A DNA stretch of 45,806 bases from Oribacterium sp. (lineage in GTDB: Bacteria; Bacillota_A; Clostridia; Lachnospirales; Lachnospiraceae). Under the pieces are notes generated by a model. The model had not been told where the DNA came from, made no database searches, and saw only the letters and a list, made by a program, of their open reading frames with translations. Shown one piece after another: positions 39,594 to 45,806 of this stretch (positions are counted from its first letter, which is position 1; each line of letters starts with the position of its first letter). A program made the translations under genes and the position numbers. The DNA lies in the NCBI GenBank assembly GCA_004554245.1, contig SFND01000018.1:1-45806 (forward strand). Direction: 5' to 3'.

Positions 39594-41611
39594 ACGCCGT
39601 CCTCCTTTCCTGCCTCTTCTCTACTGCCCTGCTGAGCCGCTGCGGCTGGCTTGATCTGAACATCCTGCGCCGGCGAGCCGTCGGCTGCTGTCCTGCTCTC
39701 CTGTGCTGTTTTCACCGGCTGTTTCCCGGCGAGGGATGTCGTATAGCGCTTCCATAGGTCCACGATGGCATCACACATCTCATCTACGGTGTCCGGGCGG
39801 TCCTTGAAGCGGATGCCGACATCCTTCAGCTCATGGATGAGGTAGGTCATCTGTGGTGCGCCGAGTCCCATCTCCTCGAGCTCGAGGTAGCGCTTGAAGA
39901 TCTCCTCCGGAGTGCCGCTCATGCGCAGCTCACCGTGATCCAGCACGATGACCTGCTCCGTGTAGCGTGCCACGTCGTCCATCGAGTGTGATACGAGGAC
40001 GATCGTCATACCACTCTGCTTATGCAGGAGCTGGATCTGATGGAAGAGGTCGTCTCTTCCAGCCGGGTCGAGACCGGCGGTCGGCTCATCGAGGATCAGA
40101 ACCTCTGGGCGCATCGCCAGTACGCCGGCGATCGCAACACGCCGCTTCTGTCCGCCAGAGAGCTCAAACGGCGACTTCTGCCAGAACGCCTCGCCGAGGC
40201 CGACCATACGCAGCGCTTCCTCTGCACGCTTCCGTGCTTCTGCCTCCGGCACCCCCTGGTTCTTCGGGCCGAACATGACATCCGTGATGACATCGACCTC
40301 GAACAGCTGATACTCCGGGTACTGGAACACGAGGCCCACCTTGAAGCGAAGCTCCTTCATGTTGAACTCCGGTGCATAGATATTCAGGAAGCCGTCCGGG
40401 CTGACGAGCGCGGCTGCATCCGCTGCCTGTGCCGCCTTCCGGGTCTTCGCGCTCTGGTCCTTCCGCGGCTTCCGGAAGTCGGTGTCGTCCCGGAACTTCA
40501 CTTCGATCGTGCCCTCCGTCGCTTTCAGAAGGCCGTTCAGATGCTGGGTCAATGTTGACTTGCCGGAGCCTGTGTGGCCGATAAATCCGACGATGGAGCC
40601 CCGCTGGATCTCGAAGGAGACATCCTTCAGGGCATAGCTCTCCATGGCCGTACCCTTCTGATAGACATGGCTTAAATGCTGTACGCGGATGACCGGATCG
40701 GTGATGTCCATATGAGCCGGCTTCTTCTTCACGAAATTCGGCTCGAAATCCACCTGCTTCGGAAGACAGCACTGGAGACAGGCCACGAGCTCCTCGCGGG
40801 TGAGGACGGCATCCGGTACCGGCATCCCGGCCTTCTGCAGCTTCCACGCAAGCTCCGTCACCTCCGGTACATCCATGTGGATGGCCTTCAGCTCCTCGAC
40901 ATGGCAGAACACTTCACGTGGTGCGCCGTCCATAACGACCTTACCGCCGTCCATGACGATGATTCGATCCGCATCGACGGTTTCCTCCATATAGTGGGTG
41001 ATGAGGATGATCGTTACACCCATCTTCTGATTCAGCTCCCGGATGGTCTCGATCACTTCTTTCCGACCGCTCGGATCGAGCATCGCCGTCGGCTCATCGA
41101 GAACGATGGTTTTCGGAAGCATCGCCATCGTACCGGCGATCGCGACACGCTGCTTCTGCCCGCCACTGAGACGGTTCGGGGACTTCATACGGTACGGCAC
41201 CATATCGACGGCTTCAAGCGCACGATTCACACGTGTCCAGATCTCGTCGGTCGGTACGCCGATGTTCTCCGGGCCGAAGCCGACATCCTCCTCGACGACG
41301 GAGGCGATGATCTGGTTATCCGGATTCTGGAAAACCATGCCGGTTTCCTTTCGGATATTCCAGATTTCCTTTTCATCCTTCGTATCGCGGCCACTGACGA
41401 GCATGGTTCCCTCACTCGGCAGGTTGAGACCGTTGATGAGCTTTGCCAGGGTCGACTTGCCGGAACCGTTGTGGCCGAGCACACACACGAAGCTCCCGGC
41501 CTCGATGGACAGGTTGATGTTATCCAGGGCCCGGGTCTTCTCTACGACTTTATCGTTCTCATCTGTGCGGATGTAGTCATACGCCAGATGTAATGCATCT
41601 ATGATTTTCAA
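39587..41611 (-). CDS. Fused ECF transporter ATPases EcfA1-EcfA2 (TTG start)
   Basis: A single 674-residue polypeptide holds two complete ATPases that are normally separate genes. EcfA1 (about 1-285) has GHNGSGKST, VFQNPDNQI, LSGGQKQRVAIAG and IVLDEPTAMLDPSG. EcfA2 (about 305-600) has GHTGSGKST, VFQYPEYQLFEVDV, LSGGQKRRVAIAG and LILDEPTAGLDPAG. A Lys/Ala-rich insert sits inside EcfA2 (near 380-405), and a Gln/Ala/Glu-rich tail of about 50 residues ends it. The start is TTG with GAGGT 7 nt upstream. No stop or frameshift separates the halves. It works with EcfT immediately downstream. Confidence 0.93.
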   Translation of the reverse strand: MKIIDALHLAYDYIRTDENDKVVEKTRALDNINLSIEAGSFVCVLGHNGSGKSTLAKLINGLNLPSEGTMLVSGRDTKDEKEIWNIRKETGMVFQNPDNQIIASVVEEDVGFGPENIGVPTDEIWTRVNRALEAVDMVPYRMKSPNRLSGGQKQRVAIAGTMAMLPKTIVLDEPTAMLDPSGRKEVIETIRELNQKMGVTIILITHYMEETVDADRIIVMDGGKVVMDGAPREVFCHVEELKAIHMDVPEVTELAWKLQKAGMPVPDAVLTREELVACLQCCLPKQVDFEPNFVKKKPAHMDITDPVIRVQHLSHVYQKGTAMESYALKDVSFEIQRGSIVGFIGHTGSGKSTLTQHLNGLLKATEGTIEVKFRDDTDFRKPRKDQSAKTRKAAQAADAAALVSPDGFLNIYAPEFNMKELRFKVGLVFQYPEYQLFEVDVITDVMFGPKNQGVPEAEARKRAEEALRMVGLGEAFWQKSPFELSGGQKRRVAIAGVLAMRPEVLILDEPTAGLDPAGRDDLFHQIQLLHKQSGMTIVLVSHSMDDVARYTEQVIVLDHGELRMSGTPEEIFKRYLELEEMGLGAPQMTYLIHELKDVGIRFKDRPDTVDEMCDAIVDLWKRYTTSLAGKQPVKTAQESRTAADGSPAQDVQIKPAAAAQQGSREEAGKEDGVC

Positions 41612-41680
41612 TTTGTTAACCTCATATCAGCTTTGTGGTTTATAGCCCAATTAGTATATTAGAAACGGCTGAAAAACACA

Positions 41681-41705
41681 AGAGCGGACCCCTGTGGTCC
41701 GCTCT
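41681..41705 (-). terminator. Terminator after the cell-wall-binding protein gene
   Basis: AGAGCGGACC pairs with GGTCCGCTCT around a 5-nt loop. On the minus strand it is followed by TGTGTTTTTC. A second stem, CAGGTAG/CTACCTG (41719-41750), lies just before it. Confidence 0.75.
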
Positions 41706-41775
41706 TTCATACATTTTCAGGTAGCAGTTTGGGCAGGGGCCCCTACCTGAACGGGTATGATTTTTAATTCGATCT

Positions 41776-43353
41776 TCAGTGTACCCAGTGGCCGTCGGCG
41801 GCGATGGTGTACCCGCCGAGGACAGTGGTGCTTTTCGCCATGTGACCGTAATTGCTGTCGTTTTCCGAGGTCTTCGGATAGAAGTAGTAGTACTGGTCCT
41901 GGCCGCTGCTGTCCTTCATGATGACCCAGCCGGTACGCATGCGTCCGTCATGATCGAAGTAGTAGGTCTTCGGTCCGACGATGGCGATCTGGTTTTTAAA
42001 CATCATACCGTAATATGGGCCTTCAGCCGGATTGAAGTAGTACCATGCGCCGTTGATCACGGCCCAGGAAACCTTCATCGCCCCGGAATCCCTGAGGTAA
42101 TAGGTGGCGCCGTTGGTATCCGTGTAGAAGCCGGTCAGCATACGACCGCTCGCATCGAAGCGATAGTAGTGATCCTGCCAGAGGAGCCAGGTGTTCGCCA
42201 TGTTCTGACCGGTCACGGTACGGAAGTACCAGCTTCCGCCGCTCTTATACCAGCTGCCGCTTAGTGCGCCCTGTGACTGTGTGCTGCCGTTCGTCGTATC
42301 GCCGTACACCGTATAGGTCGTGTTGTTTCCCGTACCGAGCGTTTGCGTCCCGGTCGTGGTGCCAGTTCCGGTGCCGAGGTTGACCCCCGGGAGGGTGCTC
42401 GTGTGCCCGGTGTTTGCATTATACACCGTATAGGAGGTACCGGAGTTATACAGATCGACGCCGGTGCTTGTACCGTTCGTACTGATCACCGTGTTCGTGC
42501 TACCGGAACCGTAGAGGTTTGTGATGGTCTGATTCTGGTTCTGATTCAGGATATACGTGCCATTCGGATACTGACCGGAGCCTGAAGAGATCTGACTCTC
42601 TGTAACAATCAGGCTGTCGGACTGGATGCCGAGGGAAGCCTGTCCACCGCTCTGGCTCGTGCCATACGGTATGCTGCTGACCTCGAAGTAATACCCGCCA
42701 GCCCGTGTCATATACGGATACAGGTTCAGGTTCGTCTGATCCGTCGTGACCGTCGTAACGCGGCTTCCATCACGGTAAAGCGTTACCTTATAGTAGCCGG
42801 AGCTCATCGTCGGCTGACCCCAGGTCGCCATACCGAGGGCCGTACTCCAGCGAGGGCTGACCGGCTCCCCGTAGGTGCCCTTGATCCCCTTCAGTGAAAG
42901 AACGACGCGCAGCCCATAATTTCCGATGGTCTGAGCCGATACGAAGGTACCGCCGCTGACGCGGACGTTTGAGCTGTTATACGAGCCGTTGAAGTAGTAA
43001 AACGTACTGTAGCCATTGGTGCGTTCCTTCTCCTGAGCTGAAAGGTAGAGGAGAACCTTCGGCTGCGTGCCCACCGTGAGGCTGCCGTTCGTGTCATACC
43101 ACTCTGCACTGTCGATCACATACTGGTCGGTATCCGGGACAGCGAAATCACTCTCGGACAGGGATGGAAGCTCATGATCTCCTCCCTCGAGGCTCAGATC
43201 CTTCAGATAGTCTGAAACCGTAATCTTCACCGTACTGATACGTGCATTTCGATCGGCCGCCCAGACGGTCACTCTCGTCATCAGAAGCAGGACGATAAGC
43301 AGCAGGCACTGCCACAAGGATCGTTTCGCGCTCTTCTTCATCTGTCTTTTCAT
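41776..43353 (-). CDS. Secreted protein with C-terminal cell-wall-binding (choline-binding-type) repeats
   Basis: The 525-residue protein starts with a basic segment and a hydrophobic signal (LWQCLLLIVLLLMTRVTVWA). An N-terminal half of unknown function follows (residues 35-260, beta-rich). A Gly/Thr/Asn/Gln-rich low-complexity spacer lies at about 265-370. Five or so aromatic-glycine cell-wall-binding repeats end it (GSWYKSGGSWYFRT, WLLWQDHYYRFDASGRMLTG, YYLRDSGAMKVSW, AWYYFNPAEG, TYYFDHDGRMRTGW). These repeats bind teichoic acids or other wall polymers. ATG follows GGGAGG by 5 nt. The gene interrupts the usual rplQ-ecfA neighbourhood and has terminators on both sides. Confidence 0.85.
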   Translation of the reverse strand: MKRQMKKSAKRSLWQCLLLIVLLLMTRVTVWAADRNARISTVKITVSDYLKDLSLEGGDHELPSLSESDFAVPDTDQYVIDSAEWYDTNGSLTVGTQPKVLLYLSAQEKERTNGYSTFYYFNGSYNSSNVRVSGGTFVSAQTIGNYGLRVVLSLKGIKGTYGEPVSPRWSTALGMATWGQPTMSSGYYKVTLYRDGSRVTTVTTDQTNLNLYPYMTRAGGYYFEVSSIPYGTSQSGGQASLGIQSDSLIVTESQISSGSGQYPNGTYILNQNQNQTITNLYGSGSTNTVISTNGTSTGVDLYNSGTSYTVYNANTGHTSTLPGVNLGTGTGTTTGTQTLGTGNNTTYTVYGDTTNGSTQSQGALSGSWYKSGGSWYFRTVTGQNMANTWLLWQDHYYRFDASGRMLTGFYTDTNGATYYLRDSGAMKVSWAVINGAWYYFNPAEGPYYGMMFKNQIAIVGPKTYYFDHDGRMRTGWVIMKDSSGQDQYYYFYPKTSENDSNYGHMAKSTTVLGGYTIAADGHWVH

Positions 43354-43471
43354 ACGAACCTCCCTAGTATTCTCTAATCTAAGTATACTAGACCAGGATC
43401 AACAATCAATCTCAAATAGTTTACGAAATTCTGACGCACCACGCTGCGGATGGCCCTCTCATGGATATGTA

Positions 43472-43508
43472 CAAAAAAGACGAAACCATCCGAAGATGAT
43501 TTCGTCTT
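43472..43508 (-). terminator. Rho-independent terminator after rplQ
   Basis: AAGACGAAA-TCATC on the minus strand pairs across a UUCG loop (43477-43508) and is followed by six T. It lies about 30 nt past the rplQ stop and ends the large ribosomal operon. Confidence 0.93.
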
Positions 43509-43537
43509 TAAAAAATCGCCTGATGTTCTCTTAAGCA

Positions 43538-44074
43538 TTAAACGAGCTCAAGAAGAACCTCCATAGCAGCGTCACCCTTACGGAGACCGATCTTTACGAT
43601 ACGAGTGTAACCACCGTTACGGGTAGCATACTTCGCACCATACTCGTCGAAAAGCTTGGCAGCGAGATCAACACTCTTGGTGTTCTTCTTCTGACCAGCC
43701 TTAGCTGCAGGAACCTCCGTTACCGGGTAAAGGTATGCAAGCATCTGACGACGTGCATGAAGTCTGGATGGCTTATCCTTCTTGATGGTCTTCTCGATCT
43801 CGTCATAAACGGTAACCTTCTTACCATCAACTACTTCCTTTACACGCTTGCCATCGGCGTCCTTACGAGCAACCTTAGCCTTAACGGTAACCTCTTCGTA
43901 GTTGTCCTTCTCACGAACTGCAAGTGCGATCAGCTTCTCAGCCTGCTTACGAACTTCCTTCGCACGAGCCTCGGTTGTAACGATCTTGCCGTTTGCGATC
44001 AGAGAAGTGGTCAGTGCGCGAAGCATGGCCTGTCTCTGGCTGGACTCTCTACCTAACTTTCTATAATTTGACAT
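43538..44074 (-). CDS. rplQ: Ribosomal protein L17, long form
   Basis: The 178-residue protein has NYRKLGRESSQRQAMLRAL at the start and LHARRQMLAYL, KLFDEYGAKYATRNGGYTRI and a final MEVLLELV. About 55 charged residues (DADGKRVKEVVDGKKVTVYD region) are inserted relative to the 115-130 residue norm. I recall the same insert from other Lachnospiraceae, so here it is lineage-typical and unrelated to the Ala/Ser-rich inserts of the accessory genes. Last gene of the rpsD-rpoA-rplQ run. Confidence 0.96.
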   Translation of the reverse strand: MSNYRKLGRESSQRQAMLRALTTSLIANGKIVTTEARAKEVRKQAEKLIALAVREKDNYEEVTVKAKVARKDADGKRVKEVVDGKKVTVYDEIEKTIKKDKPSRLHARRQMLAYLYPVTEVPAAKAGQKKNTKSVDLAAKLFDEYGAKYATRNGGYTRIVKIGLRKGDAAMEVLLELV

Positions 44075-44170
44075 AATCTATTTCCCCCACCGTGCACTTC
44101 GGTCTTACCGGTTTTTATGTATCTCAGCTTCTGCAGCTCCCTGCAGACGAATCAGACCATCCCGGATGGA

Positions 44171-45127
44171 TCACTCCTCCTGAGTGGAAAGGCTGAGATT
44201 TAACTCCTTCAGTTTTGCAAGAACTTCCTCAAGTGACTTACGACCCAGGTTACGAACCTTCATCATATCATCCGGTGTCTTCGCACAGAGCTGCTGTACG
44301 GTGTTGATCCCGGCTCTCTTGAGACAGTTATATGAGCGAACGGAAAGCTCCAGCTCATCGATGTTCATCTCGAGGATACGCTCCTTACCGTCGACTGGTT
44401 TCTCAACCATGACTTCGGTCGTCTGCGTATTCTGAGACAGATCAATGAAGAGGGTCAGATGCTCGGAAAGAATTTTCGCTGCTTCAGAAACAGCATCATC
44501 CGGGCTCATCTTACCGCTGGTAAATACATCCAGTGTCAGCTTATCGTAATCGATCTTGTTACCGACACGTGTGTTGCTGATGGCCATATTTACACGCTCT
44601 ACTGGTGTGTAGATCGCATCCACGTCGAAAACTCCTTCCGGAAGTTCTGCGATTCTGGAACGGTCTGCACCGACATAGCCTCTGCCCGATGTGATGGTGA
44701 TTTCCATCTCGAGCTTCGCATCCTGAGCGTCAAGAGTTGCAATCTTCTGCTCCGGATTCAGGATCTCCAGACCTTCTGCCAGCTGGATGTCGGACGCCGT
44801 AACGACGCCCTCACCCATATGCGAAAGATATACAACCATTGCGTCATCGGAGGCTGAAGTGTTCTGAATCTCGAGACTCTTAAGGTTCATGATGACCTCA
44901 GTCAGAGACTCCTTTACACCCGGGATCGCATCGCCATCCCGATCGGCACCGGTAATCTTGACCTGAGAAACTGCAGCACCGGTCAGAGCAGAGAGCATGA
45001 TGCGCTTCAGCGCATTGCCCAGCGTAGTACCGTAGCCTCTTTCCAGCGGCTCGCATACGAATCTGCCGTACTTCTTATCATCTGAAATCTCAACAATCTC
45101 AATGTTTGGTTTCTCAAAATCGAACAT
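44171..45127 (-). CDS. rpoA: RNA polymerase alpha subunit
   Basis: The 318-residue protein has the N-terminal assembly domain (EPLERGYGTTLGNALKRIML, GRGYVGADRS), a linker, and the C-terminal domain with LELSVRSYNCLKRAGI and RNLGRKSLEEVLAKL, which contacts promoter DNA and regulators. Length is normal. rpsD lies 26 nt upstream and rplQ 96 nt downstream. Confidence 0.97.
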   Translation of the reverse strand: MFDFEKPNIEIVEISDDKKYGRFVCEPLERGYGTTLGNALKRIMLSALTGAAVSQVKITGADRDGDAIPGVKESLTEVIMNLKSLEIQNTSASDDAMVVYLSHMGEGVVTASDIQLAEGLEILNPEQKIATLDAQDAKLEMEITITSGRGYVGADRSRIAELPEGVFDVDAIYTPVERVNMAISNTRVGNKIDYDKLTLDVFTSGKMSPDDAVSEAAKILSEHLTLFIDLSQNTQTTEVMVEKPVDGKERILEMNIDELELSVRSYNCLKRAGINTVQQLCAKTPDDMMKVRNLGRKSLEEVLAKLKELNLSLSTQEE

Positions 45128-45153
45128 GCAATGCCTCCTTTATTGCAGGCTAA

Positions 45154-45747
45154 TTATTTTGAATACAACTCGACGATAAGCATCTCGTTTACTGGAACGT
45201 CGATTTCCTCTCTGGAAGGAAGCTGCTTTACAGTCGCCTTGAGGTTCTCCTGGTCGCAATCGATCCATGCCGGAACCATACGGCCGTTGGTAACCTCGAG
45301 GATATCCTTAAATCTCTGAAGAGACTTCTTGGACTCCTTGACAGCAACTACATCGCCAGCGGATACAAGGTAGGAAGGAATGTTAACAACCTTGCCATTT
45401 ACAGTGATGAGTCTGTGATCAACGATCTGACGTGCCTCACGACGAGTACGAGCAAGGCCCATACGGAAGATCACATTATCCAGACGAGACTCAAGAAGAA
45501 CCATGAGGTTGGTACCGGTCTGTCCCTTCATCTGGTTAGCCTTTGCATAGTAGTTACGGAAAGGCTTCTCAAGTACGCCATAGATGAACTTCGCCTTCTG
45601 CTTCTCACGAAGCTGAAGACCATACTCAGACATCTTACGACGCTGGTTTCTGAGCTGTCTGTTTGACTTCTTATCAATTCCTAAGAATACAGGGTCAAGT
45701 CCGAGTGACCTGCATCTTTTAAGTACGGGAGTTTTGTCAACTGCCAT
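45154..45747 (-). CDS. rpsD: Ribosomal protein S4, zinc-free form
   Basis: The 197-residue protein has the S4 core RLDNVIFRMGLARTRREARQIVDHRLITVNG (positions about 90-120). The N-terminus (VLKRCRSLGLDP) has a single Cys instead of the four-Cys zinc site, so this is the zinc-independent type. It is both a 30S assembly protein and, in many bacteria, a regulator of its own operon. AAGGAGAAAG precedes the ATG. The last 59 bases of the window are its leader, with no other feature visible. Confidence 0.96.
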   Translation of the reverse strand: MAVDKTPVLKRCRSLGLDPVFLGIDKKSNRQLRNQRRKMSEYGLQLREKQKAKFIYGVLEKPFRNYYAKANQMKGQTGTNLMVLLESRLDNVIFRMGLARTRREARQIVDHRLITVNGKVVNIPSYLVSAGDVVAVKESKKSLQRFKDILEVTNGRMVPAWIDCDQENLKATVKQLPSREEIDVPVNEMLIVELYSK

Positions 45748-45806
45748 AATTCTTTCTCCTTATAATATCAAGTAATTTACGTGATACGTCCTTTACACCC
45801 GTGGGC

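Noticed and set aside
1..45806. Prophage, integrase, transposase or toxin-antitoxin genes
   Set aside because: No coding sequence in the window shows such families, despite the abundance of repeats.

Overview
The window is a piece of a GC-rich Bacillota chromosome, most likely Lachnospiraceae. The right end carries the clostridial order rpsD-rpoA-rplQ-(ecfA-ecfT-truA)-rplM-rpsI. L17 has the long internal insert I associate with Lachnospiraceae, S4 is the zinc-free form, and ribosome binding sites are strong AGGAGG types. The family assignment rests on gene order and remembered protein features, not on a search. Almost every gene is on the minus strand; only a helicase-like gene and a nuclease-like gene (16.8-21.4 kb) are on the plus strand.

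Layout. (1) 0.1-11.8 kb: a surface-polysaccharide or modified-sugar cluster, read right to left: a ThDP enzyme, an NDP-sugar epimerase, a zinc-finger C-methyltransferase, a secondary-alcohol-type dehydrogenase, then two GT2 glycosyltransferases. (2) 11.8-22 kb: an accessory zone with a ureohydrolase-family protein, a TSUP transporter, a RecQ-like protein with decayed ATPase motifs and a PD-(D/E)XK-like nuclease, separated by long gene-free stretches full of tandem repeats and AT-rich islands. (3) 22-26 kb: a NEW3 protein plus ABC ATPase plus ABC-2 permease operon, then a 229-bp near-palindrome. (4) 26.4-35.6 kb: a NitT/TauT-type ABC importer whose ATPase and permease genes are separated from the binding-protein gene by a 5-oxoprolinase cluster (pxpB-pxpC-accB-accC-pxpA) and an NRAMP-like transporter. 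(5) 35.8-45.8 kb: ribosomal protein, RNA polymerase, ECF-transporter, tRNA-modification and HAD genes, interrupted by a secreted cell-wall-binding-repeat protein.

The most unusual content is not single genes. Four AT-rich islands (about 4.2, 12.7-13.1, 16.0-16.4 and 21.5-21.9 kb) share a repeated element with a conserved core and no indels across the core. Most accessory enzymes carry in-frame Ala/Ser/Thr-rich insertions in conserved folds. Three genes have their last codons and stop tandemly duplicated downstream. The 9-mer TGCATTGGC occurs nine times, in inserts, linkers or intergenic DNA and not in any conserved enzyme core. At least seven minisatellites (26 to 61 bp units) are present. 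The RecQ-like protein and nuclease pair, bracketed by two islands, is the best candidate for an undescribed system. No tRNA, rRNA, transposase, integrase or convincing CRISPR array was seen.
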